Positions 30,177 to 40,564 of a stretch of DNA of 64,000 bases are shown piece after piece. Location: assembly GCA_016712275.1 (NCBI GenBank), contig JADJRI010000017.1, forward strand, positions 10,699-74,698. The letters run 5' to 3'. The notes below the pieces were generated by a model. It searched no databases. It saw nothing but the letters and a program-made list of their open reading frames with translations, and had not been told where the DNA came from. Origin of the DNA: Planctomycetota bacterium (GTDB lineage Bacteria; Planctomycetota; Phycisphaerae; UBA1845; UTPLA1). The stretch's first letter is position 1, and each line of letters opens with the position of its first letter. The translations under genes and the position numbers were made by a program.

Positions 30177-30633
30177 GCAGTTCTCTAAATGAATCCGAAT
30201 TTGCGCCCGCGCGCCGAAGGCGCGTTCACACGAGATTTTCCGATCGGAAGCCGCGCCATTGTAGGTCTTGTCGCCCGGATGCCAAGTCCCGACCGGGTTT
30301 TACCTGCAATGGAGCAATGAGCGTCGGCTCGCGCCGACTGCAACCCTGCTTGCATAGCGACAACGTCCACATAACTAAAATTGAACCAGATTCCCGGCGG
30401 CGGCCGGTTTCCGGCGTGGGTCGCACGAACTAGATCCGAAGCCCCGTGCGACTTGAGCACCCCGGCGGTCCATCGTAACATCTCTTTCCAAAGACCGCCG
30501 AAAGATCGGTAGGAATAGTTTTTGGCGACATCGGCGACCCATTCTTACGCGCGATCGTAGAAAGTTCAGATCGCGCTCTGGCCCCGGTCGATGCAGCGTC
30601 CCACCTTCAGTCATTATTGCGTATGGTTAGTCC
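30177..30633. other. Divergent intergenic region of the SPFH and permease genes
   Basis: 457 bases between the SPFH unit and the plus-strand permease gene; it must hold the promoters of both. I see no gene and no strong hairpin. Confidence 0.5.
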
Positions 30634-31833
30634 ATGAATCAGCTTTGGGCAATTGCTAAAAACACATTTCTGCAGTCGATTCGCCAGCCGGTGTATGGCA
30701 TTATCGTGCTTGTCACACTTGGCGGCATTGCCCTTGCGCCATCCATGACGGGCTGGACCCTCGATGACGACAACAAAATGCTGCGGGACGTCGGATTGTC
30801 TACGCTGCTCATTCAGGGTTTGTTCCTGGCCTGTTTTGTCGCATCCGGAATTCTGGACTCCGAAATCGAGGACAAGACCGTCCTTACGGTGGTTGCCAAG
30901 CCCATCAGCAGGCCGGTGTTCATTTTCGGGAAATATGTCGGACTCTTCGGCGCTCTGCTCTCGGCACACTATTTGGCGCTTGTCGCATTTCTGATGTCGA
31001 TGCGACACGGCGTGCTGCAAACCGCCGCGGAATCTTCGGATGTCACCGTACTGATTCTCGGTCCGGGGGTCATGGTCTTGTGCATGATCTTTGCCGGTGT
31101 ACTTAATTTTGTGTATGGCTGGCGGTTTCTGCCCGCGATGTTCACGCTCGCACTGCCCGCGCTGACCATCGGGGGCATCATTTTGCTGGTTGTCGATCGC
31201 GATTTTAAGTTCGCGGTGTACGAAACGACCCAGGACATCGGAATCATTCCGCAGGCGGCTGTGCAGCCGGGCGTCTTGAAGGACATCGTGACGCTGCGCG
31301 GGCGGGACAATGAAATGGCCTTTGCCGGTCATGAGGGCCAGCTCGTCCGGTCCAATTGGAAGGGTCCCATCAGCGATGAGGATCGTGCCTACCTGCTGAC
31401 AGTGGTGGACGATGTGCAGTGGCGAAAGAACATCAATTTCCTCACGAAATCGACGCGAAAGGTTGAGGGATTCGAGGTGATCAAGGCATCGGCCCTGATT
31501 CTGGGGGCGATCGCCATGATGGGCGCGACGGCGCTGGCGGCGGCCACGCGGTTTTCCGTCGTGCCGACTTTTTTGATTAATATGATCATCGTGATGGTGG
31601 GGCTCTCCTCCGATCAGTTGATCAAGACACAGGCGGAAAATGGCGCAAAATGGGCCGAGTACCTGTATCCTCTGGTTCCAAACTTTCAGTTTTTCTGGAT
31701 GATTGATGCTCTGGAGGAAAGCCGCCTGATTCCGCTTGGCTACATCGCAAACTCGCTCGGCTATGCCGCGCTATTTGTTGTTGCGCTCCTGCTGCTCGCG
31801 ATGTCGCTCTTCGAAACGCGCGAAGTGGGATAG
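30634..31833 (+). CDS. ABC-2-type permease, second copy
   Basis: 399 residues and intact: helix 1 near residues 20-40, then DKTVLTVVAKPISRPVFIFG before helix 3, matching the KPxxR segment of the minus-strand permease, and a hydrophilic domain (residues about 185-280) before the C-terminal helices. No ATPase gene adjoins it, so it probably uses the ATPase of the divergent unit. That is an inference from the shared motif and position. Confidence 0.78.
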   Translation: MNQLWAIAKNTFLQSIRQPVYGIIVLVTLGGIALAPSMTGWTLDDDNKMLRDVGLSTLLIQGLFLACFVASGILDSEIEDKTVLTVVAKPISRPVFIFGKYVGLFGALLSAHYLALVAFLMSMRHGVLQTAAESSDVTVLILGPGVMVLCMIFAGVLNFVYGWRFLPAMFTLALPALTIGGIILLVVDRDFKFAVYETTQDIGIIPQAAVQPGVLKDIVTLRGRDNEMAFAGHEGQLVRSNWKGPISDEDRAYLLTVVDDVQWRKNINFLTKSTRKVEGFEVIKASALILGAIAMMGATALAAATRFSVVPTFLINMIIVMVGLSSDQLIKTQAENGAKWAEYLYPLVPNFQFFWMIDALEESRLIPLGYIANSLGYAALFVVALLLLAMSLFETREVG

Positions 31834-31993
31834 GCTGGGCGTCGGTGATGGAATGGATGGTTAAGGCCGGACGCAAGTGCGTCATGCGGCGAATTGGTGA
31901 TAGAATCCGGCAGGCACGAATAGTTTTGTTGGAAAAAAAGAATGGGTGATTCGGGCGATTGCAATGGCCCGCGAATTTTACGAGTAATCGACA

Positions 31994-34129
31994 ATGGCAC
32001 ATCAAATTCTCGGAATTACAAAATCGGAAGTTCTGCACCATGCCCACAAACATGATCACGGGCATGGTCACGATCATCACGATCACAGCCATTTTCACGA
32101 ACATGCGGCCGCATCGATTGAAACCAAGACGGCCAATTTCTGGCTGTTTGTTACGCTGCTTGGCGGCATTCTCATTGTCACCAGCTACATCGTTCAGCTC
32201 GTCAGTCCGGTGATCGAAAACGACCGGCATATTGCAAAGCCGATATTCGATCGGCTTGCTTGGCTGTTTTGGGATCGCCAGTATGCGCCCACGTTTCTTT
32301 ATGAATTCCACATGGATCTGGCCGCAGCCGTCGGCGCGTTGCTTTTGGCCACGCGAATACTCTGGCATGCGCTCAAGAATATTCTCACCGGCCACATGCA
32401 CATGGACGAGCTGGTCGCGCTGGCGATTGTGGCCGCCATTGCCACGCACGACTATCGCGCCGCCGGTGTCATTGGTTTTTTCCTGCTGCTTTCTGAGCTG
32501 GTCGAAACCCGAACCGCCATCGGCGCCCGTGCCAGCATTGAAGAATTGATCAAGCTCACGCCCAAGACCGCACGCCTCGTCGTGAACGGAGCCGAGCGCG
32601 AAGTTCAGGCCACGTCTCTGGAAAAAGGGCAGGTGGTTCGTGTTCGACCCGGCGACAACATTCCCGCCGACGGCCGCGTTATTCGCGGCGATTCGACCGT
32701 GAATCAGGCGAACATCACCGGCGAGTCGCTTCCGGTCGACAAGCGCAACGGGGACCCGGTCTTCAGTGGCACGTCGAATCTCACCGGTGTGCTTGAAGTC
32801 GAGGTCACCAAGGTGGGCGGCGAAACCACGTTGGGACAGGTGCAGGATTTGATTCTTCAGGCCGAGCGCACCCGCATTCCCATCATGCGACTGATCGATC
32901 AATATGTCGTGTGGTATACGCCAATCGTGCTCATGCTGGCCGCGCTCGTTCTGTTCTTTACCATGGACGACAACGGCATTCGCCGCGCGATTACCATGCT
33001 CGTCGCCAGTTGCCCTTGCGCACTCATCATGGCGACGCCCACGGCGATGGTGGCCGGTCTAAGCTGCGCGGCGCGCCTGGGGATTCTCATCAAGGATGTG
33101 TCGCATCTCGAAAGCGCCGGCCGTCTTACGGCGGTCATCTTTGATAAAACCGGCACCCTCACCACGGGCGAATTGTCCGTCACGCGGCTGATTCCCGCGC
33201 CCGGCGCCGACGGCGCCGAGTTGTTGGCGCTGGCCGCCGCCGCCGAGCAGAACAGCAACCACCCCGCCGCGAAGGCGATCATGAATGTCGCCCGCGAGGC
33301 GAACATCACCATCGCGCAGCATGCGAAATTCGAGGAGGTGCCCGGCAAGGGCGTCATCGCGGAGGTGAATGGCCACCGCGTTTTCGTGGGCCGTCAGACT
33401 TTCCTTAGCGAGCAGGGTGTCGATACATCGTCACTCAATGATGCGATCGCGCAGACCGAGGGCATGAGCCAGCTCTTTGTCGCGAAGGGAAATCAAATCC
33501 TCGGCATGGTCGGCCTCGAAGACCGCACCCGCCCCGCCGCCCGCCAGGCGGTTGAGGATTTGCGCGATGCCGGCGTGCGCCGCGTCGCGATGCTCACCGG
33601 CGACCGGGCGGCCGTCGCCAAACGCGTCGCCGCGGAAATGGGCTGCACGGAATACAAGGCGGATTGTTTGCCACAGGAAAAGCTCGATCTCGTCGAACAG
33701 ATGCGCAAGCAGGGCCATCGCGTGATGGTGGTCGGCGACGGCGTGAACGACGCGCCCGCACTGGCCGCAGGCGATCTGGGCATGGCGATGGGGGCGGCCG
33801 GCAGCGATGTGGCGATCAAGTCGGCGTCGATCGCCCTGCTGAACAACGATTTGACGCGCATTCCGTTTCTTGTGCGCCTTTCGCGGGCGACGCGCCGCGT
33901 TGTGGTGCAGAATCTGGTCTTTGGCGTGCTGTTCGTTGTCACCGTGATGGCACTTGGTGCCTTCGACATCATTCCGCCCACCGTGGCGGCGTTCCTTCAC
34001 TTGATGTCCAGCTTCGTGGTTGTGTTTAATTCCGCGAGGCTGGTGCGGTTCGGCGAAGACAAGCTGACGCATGAGCAGGTGGTTGCCACGGATCGGGCAT
34101 CGAGCATGACCGCTGCGCCGGCGAATTGA
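31994..34129 (+). CDS. P1B-type heavy-metal ATPase with His-rich N-terminus
   Basis: 711-residue metal-exporting P-type ATPase of the inner membrane. The N-terminus has no Cys-based HMA domain, but a His/Asp run at residues 15-37. Further on are the A-domain TGES, CPC in helix 6 (residues 340-342), the phosphorylation motif DKTGTLT (Asp384), the soft-metal HP motif in SNHPAAKA, and GDGVNDAPAL. CPC and HP define P1B pumps. The His-rich tail suggests Zn, Cd, Co or Cu, without deciding between them. It ends 4 bases from the convergent hydrolase gene. Confidence 0.9.
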   Translation: MAHQILGITKSEVLHHAHKHDHGHGHDHHDHSHFHEHAAASIETKTANFWLFVTLLGGILIVTSYIVQLVSPVIENDRHIAKPIFDRLAWLFWDRQYAPTFLYEFHMDLAAAVGALLLATRILWHALKNILTGHMHMDELVALAIVAAIATHDYRAAGVIGFFLLLSELVETRTAIGARASIEELIKLTPKTARLVVNGAEREVQATSLEKGQVVRVRPGDNIPADGRVIRGDSTVNQANITGESLPVDKRNGDPVFSGTSNLTGVLEVEVTKVGGETTLGQVQDLILQAERTRIPIMRLIDQYVVWYTPIVLMLAALVLFFTMDDNGIRRAITMLVASCPCALIMATPTAMVAGLSCAARLGILIKDVSHLESAGRLTAVIFDKTGTLTTGELSVTRLIPAPGADGAELLALAAAAEQNSNHPAAKAIMNVAREANITIAQHAKFEEVPGKGVIAEVNGHRVFVGRQTFLSEQGVDTSSLNDAIAQTEGMSQLFVAKGNQILGMVGLEDRTRPAARQAVEDLRDAGVRRVAMLTGDRAAVAKRVAAEMGCTEYKADCLPQEKLDLVEQMRKQGHRVMVVGDGVNDAPALAAGDLGMAMGAAGSDVAIKSASIALLNNDLTRIPFLVRLSRATRRVVVQNLVFGVLFVVTVMALGAFDIIPPTVAAFLHLMSSFVVVFNSARLVRFGEDKLTHEQVVATDRASSMTAAPAN

Positions 34130-34133
34130 CGCA

Positions 34134-35484
34134 CTATGACGCCTTTTTCGTCTTTTGCTTCAGCCAGCCGATCACGGCTTCCGCGACGGCGTCGCTGTGC
34201 TCGCCGCCGTTGTTGCCGGTGAGATAGCTATCTTCCATGTCCTCCGCTGCGTTGAGGCCGTGGTCGATGCCTTCGAGCACGCGAAACTCCGCGGCACCTT
34301 TGTGTTTCGCGTTCACGGTGTCGACGATGAGTTCGCAGTCCCGTCGATTTGCCTGAAAATCGGCGCGTTGCCCCACATGCTCAGCACCGGCACGCTCACC
34401 CGGCCCCAGGTGGCCTGCAGGTCCTGCCTGGTGATGTCCTGATAGTAGTGGAGCGGCATGCCCAGCATGTTGTCGGCGGACGGGAAGATGCCTGCTTGAA
34501 TGGCCGCCAATTCGGGAAAGTCCTTGACGACTTCAGCCGGTTTCGAGCCGGGTTTCGAGCACTGTTTCAAGAATCCTTCGAGCGACTTGGCCCGCTTGTC
34601 GATTTCGCCGGATTCGACGGTTTCCAAGTCCCACATGCGCCTCATCATCTCCGGTATGCACTGGTGCCACGGCCGGACAACCGTGCAGCCGTACGTCACC
34701 ACCCCTTTGAGTGGCGATCCCTCGGCCACCGTGGGTGTCAGGGCGCTGCCGAGGCCCATCGAGAGCAGGTAGACTTGGCCAGCATCTACGAATTCATATT
34801 GCCCCAGCCGCTTGATGGCATTGCGGAAGGATTCCACGTCCATCGCATAATCGGTCTTGAGCGGATCATCGCCCTCGCTGTCGCCGACGGCCGCGCGGTC
34901 CACACGCATGGTCACATAGCCCGCCTTGGTCAGCGAGGCGATCAGCAGTTTGTACGGGTGTTGCGACAGTTGCGGTGGAAACTCCATGGGCTGCGGCAGC
35001 GGGCTGGGCATGAATAGGACGGCCGCGTGTTTGCCTTCGCCCTTTGGTCTGGTGATGTAGATGCGGAGTTTCAGACCCTTTACCGACACGTGGTCGTAAA
35101 TAACATCGTATTCTCGGATGTTTCCTTGGGACGTGGTTCGAATGTCAGATTCTTGGTCAGCGTTTCCTCATCGCGTTCGATCGTGAATGTGACGGTGTCG
35201 CCGCCATAAAACTTTCGCATGTAATTCATAAAGTCCGGCATGTCGCGAACGTCGTGTTCGTTGATCTTCACAATTCGATCGCCCGCTTTGAGGCCCGCCT
35301 CTTCGGCCGGCATCGCCGGCAGCACACCGCCCAGCAGCACTCCCTTGCCGGAGCCGGGCGCGGGCTGAATTCCCATCATGCCGCGCCGCCGCAGCTCATC
35401 CGCTTGGACGCTTCCCGCAAACAACACGAGCAGGAATGTAAAAGTCATGAGTGGAAGCGTTCGGCGCGCAATGCTGCATTTCAT
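34134..35484 (-). CDS. PDZ domain-alpha/beta hydrolase fusion, two frameshifts
   Basis: About 449 residues, exported (signal MTFTFLLVLFAGSVQA). Residues about 35-125 form a PDZ domain (GVLLGGVLPAMPAEEAGLKAGD, TVTFTIERDEETLT). The rest is an alpha/beta hydrolase of the dienelactone-hydrolase/acyl-peptidase type (RVDRAAVGDSEGDD, LLSMGLGSALTP, C-terminal EGIDHGLN with the likely His). Joining the domains needs one added base near 35106 (restoring TDVIYDHVSVKG), and the C-terminus needs one removed near 34365 (restoring GNADFQANRRDCEL). The usual GxSxG nucleophile reads SMGLGS, so catalytic competence is uncertain. Confidence 0.72.
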
Positions 35485-35788
35485 GCTGTTTCTCCAGGTA
35501 AATGAACAAATGTCTTGAACTCAAGCCCCAGCTCCATTTGATTCGAACGATGCGGGCGGGGATTCCTTTCGCGTCGACCATCTCATGCATCAAATCGCTA
35601 AGCGGGCCGCCGGGCGCTCCATTCGCGGTATCGGCTTGAAACGGGCCTATTTTAGGGCACATCGTTTTGCAGGGAGGCCAATTGTGAATGCGGCCGGAAT
35701 TTGACGCATGTTTCCCCCGTGGCACATGCGGGAAGGGTAGCCCGATTGTGGTGTCTGCATGATTTCCTCGCGGAAATGGAGACGAGCG
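35485..35788. other. Divergent intergenic region
   Basis: About 300 bases between the PDZ-hydrolase gene and the lipoprotein gene. Nothing beyond presumed promoters was recognised. Confidence 0.4.
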
Positions 35789-36975
35789 ATGGCGTTTTTT
35801 TGGAGACAGTTCAAGTTGATGTCGCGCACCAGACGAGCCGGCTATGCGATGGCCGTCCTATCCTGCGTGGTCGGGTGCACATCCATGGGGGCCTGCGGTA
35901 TCGGGGGCCTTGTTGATCCCCTTAATAACATCGCAAATCAAATCGAGGCGGCCATTGCCGCGATCGACATCAACAGCGCCCAGTGGCAGGACATCGTGCG
36001 TGATTTGAAGGATCAAATCCCGGCGGTGGAAAACGATCTGAAGGCCGACATCGACGAAGTGTTGCAGCGGGGCATCAAAGCCACGACGGTGAGTGCCATT
36101 GCGGCGGGGACTTTGTCGCACGGCGCGTGCAGGAGGCGCTCGATCGTCTCAAGAGCGAATTCACCGGTAAGCCGGTTCCGGTATATCCGCCGGCCTTTCT
36201 CGGCTTCACGCCGGATAACGTGGAAGTTCGGCGCGTCCTGGACGACGAAGTGAATTCGATCACGCTGTATGGCTACGACTTTGATCGCAAGGATCCGGAC
36301 GGAAAAACGCTGGAATTGTCGATGCTCCGCGGCGGGCAATTCGTGGATGTGACTTTCGCGCTCACGCTGGCGACGCACTATGAAGGCAAGATCAATCTGG
36401 CGGCGAACGGCATTCCGATGTCGCTCGATTGCTCCTTGATACAGGTGAAGTGGAACAACAAGGTTATTTCCACGCTGCCGATTCTCCAGCCCGATCCGCC
36501 CCAGCCGAAGAATATCACGGTGAATCTGCAGGCAGTTACCTATCGGCCGCCCCACGTTCGAGGCGACAGCGACTTCGACGGAAACGGCCCCTATGTCGAA
36601 ATGGAAGCCTGGCTGGCCGGCGCGAATTTCATCCACGGCGGGGCGACAGCGCTGCAGGCTCGGGTGAAAATGTTTGCCGAGGAGACGGAGGACGACTGGA
36701 CGACGGCCGGGGGATCGAGTCCGTGGCAGGTCGTGTACACCGCGCCGCCGGGACATCGAATTATTTCGATCCTGACGCCGCTTCACTCGTTCGCATCCTA
36801 TACGGATAACAACCATTCTGAAGATGAGCTTTGTCTCGGGCTTGGCAATCTGGTGGAGTGCTTTATTTCGTTGGGCGATACGTCCGGCAACGAGGCGGGC
36901 TCCAAGACCCAGGTGCGTGCCAACTTTGCGCCGGCGGTTATCACGGTGATCAAGGATGATCCATACTTTAACTGA
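35789..36975 (+). CDS. Lipoprotein of unknown function, one frameshift
   Basis: About 395 residues. ATG at 35789 has GGAG 7 bases upstream; the N-terminus carries a lipoprotein signal (AVLSCVVGC). A helical region follows (NNIANQIEAAIAAIDI, DLKDQIPAVENDLKADIDE), and then a beta-rich region of roughly 270 residues. One base is missing near 36111; restoring it joins the first part to FVARRVQEALDRLKSEF. The C-terminal part resembles no family I can name. An outer-membrane or surface-lipoprotein role is inferred from the signal only. Confidence 0.7.
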
Positions 36976-37131
36976 CGGGCAGGACGATATGCGTGTGGAC
37001 AAGGGCGTGTGAGGGCGATGATCTCGGCGGTCGCGGCGATGAAACTCATGCCGCGGCCGCCGTTTTTTTGGCGAGATCGAAAGGACAGGCGAGTCGATTC
37101 TCAACATCGAGGTTTTCCCTAAATTACCGGC

Positions 37132-38677
37132 ATGCCTCCGCAAACCATCGCCATTCTCGATTTTGCTCCCAGTATGTGCAGCTCATCGCGCGGCGCGTTC
37201 GCGAGAACAAGGTGCATTCGCTCATCTTCGCCCCCGGCGTCAGCCCCGATGAACTGCGCAGGCACAATATCATCGGCCTCATTCTGAGCGGCGGACCGTC
37301 GAGCACCTATGAAAAAGGCGCGCCCCAGCCGCACGCCGGCCTGTTCGACATGAATCTGCCGACGCTCGGCATTTGTTATGGCATGCAGGCCGCGTGTCAG
37401 TTTCTCGGTGCCAAGGTGGAGACATCCGCCCGGCGCGAGTATGGCCGGACGAGGCTGGAGGTGTTGGCGGCCGATCCGTTTGTGGCGCACATGCCGCGTG
37501 AGACGAATGTGTGGATGTCGCACGGCGACATGGTGACCGACTTCGGCGGGGATTTTGCCGTGCTGGCCCGCACCAGGAATTGTCCGAACGCCGTGGTGCG
37601 ACACAAGTCGCGAGCCATCTTCGGCGTGCAGTTTCACCCCGAGGTGACCCACACGCCCGAAGGCAGCCAGTTGCTTCGAAATTTCCTGTATGAGGTGTGC
37701 GCGGCGCGGGGCGACTGGAACGCGGGAAGCATCGTCGAAAATCTTGTCGCCAACATTCGCAACCAGGTGCGCGACGACTCGCAGGTAATTTGCGGCCTTT
37801 CGGGCGGGGTGGATTCGTCCGTCACGGCCGCCCTGCTGAACCGCGCGATTCCCGGTCGCGTGACGCCGATCTTTGTCGACAACGGTCTTCTTCGCGGCAG
37901 TGAGCGCGACCGCGTCGAGGCCGTCTTTCGCGGGCACTTCAAGATGGACCTGCACATCGTCGATGCCGAGACGCGGTTTCTGGAGCGACTCAAGGGCGTT
38001 ACCGACCCGCAGGAAAAACGCCGCCGCATCGGCCATGAGTTCATCGATGTTTTCAGGGCCGAGGCGCTTCGAATACCCAACGCCCATTATCTGGCACAAG
38101 GCACGCTTTACCCCGACGTCATCGAGAGCGGCCATTCCGCCGCCGGCACGGCCGCCAATATCAAGCTGCATCACAACGTCGGCGGGCTCCCCGCCGAACT
38201 CGGCTTCGAACTCGTCGAGCCGCTGCGCGATTTGTTCAAGGATGAGGTGCGCACGATCGGCGAACTGCTCGGCCTCACTGAAGAAATGGTCTGGCGGCAC
38301 CCGTTCCCGGGCCCCGGCCTCGCGGTGCGCATCATTGGCGAGGTGACCAAGGCGCGGTGTGAACTGCTCAGGCAAGCCGACCAGATTATCATCGAGGAAA
38401 TCGTCGCGGCCGGCTGGTACCGCAAAATCGCCCAGGCGTTCGGCGTTTTGATTCCGGTGCCAAGCGTCGGCGTGATGGGCGACGGCCGGGCATATTCCGA
38501 CCAAAACCTCATCGCGATCCGCTTCGTCGAATCGACCGACGACGACAGCCGACTGCGCATATCGACCCAACGATTCTCGCCACGATCTCGACGCGAATCA
38601 CCAACGAAGTCCGCGGCGTGAACCGGGTGGTAGCCGATGTCACCAGCAAACCGCCGGGGACGATTGAGTGGGAGTGA
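37132..38677 (+). CDS. guaA: GMP synthase (glutamine-hydrolysing), frameshifts near both ends
   Basis: About 515 residues; makes GMP from XMP, ATP and glutamine in the cytoplasm. The class I amidotransferase domain has nucleophile Cys in GICYGMQ and His/Glu in FHPEVTHT. The synthetase domain has the PP-loop LSGGVDSSV and HPFPGPGLAVR. One G is missing near 37165 (restoring ILDFGSQYVQLIARR). Near 38540 the frame again leaves the conserved path, and the true C-terminus VRGVNRVVADVTSKPPGTIEWE lies in another frame, ending at 38677. An essential enzyme broken twice speaks for sequencing error. Confidence 0.9.
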
Positions 38678-38710
38678 CGCAAGTTCGGCACTCAAAGGAC
38701 CATTTACAAT

Positions 38711-39679
38711 ATGACGAGTACTTCTCAACGCTTCAAGCTTGTCGATGCCTTCGCCCAATCCTCTTATTCCGGTAACGTGGCCGGGGTGGTTTTTGATGCG
38801 GATGATTTGACCGAGCGGCAGATGCAGCTCATCGCCGCCGAGTTCAATGCCAGCGAGACGACATTTGTCCTAAAGCCGACCACGCGGGATGCGGCGCTTC
38901 GGTTTCGGTGGTTCACGCCGGGGTGCGAGGTGAAGTTCTGCGGGCATGCGACCATCGGCGCGGTTCATGCGCTCATCGAGGAGGGGCGGTTTGCTGGTGC
39001 ATTCGACGAACCGGGCACGATCATTCCGATCGAGACGAAAAGCGGCATCATCACCGTACGCGTCGAAAAGCCCTTGACGGCCGGCGGCAATGCGACGATC
39101 TGGATCGACACGCCGCACAGCGAGCCGATGGATACGCCGGTCAATTTGCCGCCGCTGCTCAAGCATCTGGGCATCAACATGGATGCCGTCGATTTGCGGC
39201 TCAAGCCGATTCGCACCCATGACGAGGACCTTCATTTCGCGGTCAAATCGCTGCCGGTTCTCTTCGAGATGAAGCCGGACATGGGCGGCGTGATCGAATA
39301 TTGCAAACGCGCGGGGAACTTACGCGGGGTTTTTGTGACCTGTTTGCAAACAGTGTCCGCTTCGACCGTTGTGCAGAGCCGATTTTTTGCGCCGAATGCC
39401 GGCGTCGATGAAGACCCGGTCACGGGCAGCGCACATGGACCGCTGGGGCTCAATCTTGTGAACTGCGGCATCGTTTCGATGATCAATGGCCGGGCGGATT
39501 TTCATTGTGCCCAGGGAAAGGCCGGCGGCCGGGCGGGGCTGGTTCGCGTGATCGTGACCGATGCCGGCGACGGGAAAAAGCACGTCCGCGTTGGCGGGTG
39601 TTGCATCACCACGGCGAGCGGGACGCTGGATCGGCTGCCGGCGGATGTCGGCGGCGGGCAAATGTTCAAGGGATGTTGA
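38711..39679 (+). CDS. PhzF-family isomerase/epimerase
   Basis: 322 residues and intact. The family start QRFKLVDAFAQSSYSGNVAGVV, the conserved catalytic Glu in NASETTFVL, and the signature GCEVKFCGHATIGA identify the diaminopimelate-epimerase-like PhzF fold, with VDEDPVTGSAHGPLG in the second half. Reactions of unassigned PhzF proteins vary (isomerisation of small acids), so no substrate is claimed. It follows guaA by 33 bases and may share its transcript. Confidence 0.85.
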   Translation: MTSTSQRFKLVDAFAQSSYSGNVAGVVFDADDLTERQMQLIAAEFNASETTFVLKPTTRDAALRFRWFTPGCEVKFCGHATIGAVHALIEEGRFAGAFDEPGTIIPIETKSGIITVRVEKPLTAGGNATIWIDTPHSEPMDTPVNLPPLLKHLGINMDAVDLRLKPIRTHDEDLHFAVKSLPVLFEMKPDMGGVIEYCKRAGNLRGVFVTCLQTVSASTVVQSRFFAPNAGVDEDPVTGSAHGPLGLNLVNCGIVSMINGRADFHCAQGKAGGRAGLVRVIVTDAGDGKKHVRVGGCCITTASGTLDRLPADVGGGQMFKGC

Positions 39680-39885
39680 GCAAGCGGCATGGCCGTTTCG
39701 TGCAGATACCAAGCACTCTCAAAGAAAGGCGGCATCGTTTGGCACATCACGGCATTCCTGTCCCGCTGCGAATGTCGCAGCCCTGTTCGATTTTGTGTAA
39801 TGCCGCCACGGGTTTCGCCATCTAAACTACCGACACATCCAAGGCAGCATGGCCTTGGCGTTGAGACAGAAGGAGATCGAGAAAC

Positions 39886-40441
39886 ATGAGCAGTGCAAAA
39901 CCCCGGCTAATCGCTTACGCCGGCAGCCTTCGTTCGGATTCGTATAACAAAAAGTTGGTGAAGATTGCCGCTTACGTTTATCGACCTTCGCGATTTTGAC
40001 CTGCCGATTTACGACGAGGATGTTGAGAAGAAAGGCACGCCGGATGGCGCAAAGAAGCTGAAGGAAATGTTCGTCGCGGCCGACGGCTTCCTGATTTCGT
40101 CGCCGGAGTATAACAGCTCCGTCAGCGGGGCTTTGAAGAATGCCATCGACTGGGCATCGCGGCCGGCGCCGGGCGAGAAGTCGCTCGTCGCGTTTGCGGG
40201 GAAGACGGCCGTACTGATGGCCGCATCGCCGGGGGCGCTGGGCGGGCTTCGCGGGTTGGTGCATTTGCGGTCGATTCTCGGCAACATCAGTGTTCTGGTG
40301 TTGCCTGAGCAAATGGCGATCAGCAAGGCCCACGAGGCGTTCACATCGGAAGGGCAGCTCAAGGATGCCGCTCAGCAGCAAACCATCGAGGGCCTTGGGC
40401 AAAAAATCGCACGCCTGTCCGCGAAGTTGATCGCCCAATGA
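39886..40441 (+). CDS. NADPH-dependent FMN reductase, frameshift or small deletion
   Basis: Flavodoxin-like quinone or FMN reductase. AGGAG lies 10 bases before the ATG. The phosphate-binding loop is YAGSLRSDSYNKKL, then near 39972 the frame breaks; in the next frame FIDLRDFDLPIYDED and the family signature SPEYNSSVSGALKNAIDW follow. Family members normally have some ten residues more between KIAA and TFIDL, so here a short segment may be lost besides the frame change. Confidence 0.75.
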
Positions 40442-40564
40442 GAACTCTCCCCAATTGGTGCTCTTGCCGATGAGTCGCCGGGCTCGCGGGAATTTCACAT
40501 AGATTCTCAAGGGCGACTATAATTCCATGTGAGGCCATCGCGTCAACGCAAGCGGGACTCAGAC

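Noticed and set aside
31870..31883. GACGCA-AG-TGCGTC hairpin as terminator
   Set aside because: The loop is only two bases and no T run follows.
35133..35145. GGTTCGAAT as a T-loop of a tRNA
   Set aside because: It lies inside the PDZ-hydrolase coding sequence and no cloverleaf can be formed around it.
37119..38570. 483-codon minus-strand frame
   Set aside because: Antisense to guaA.
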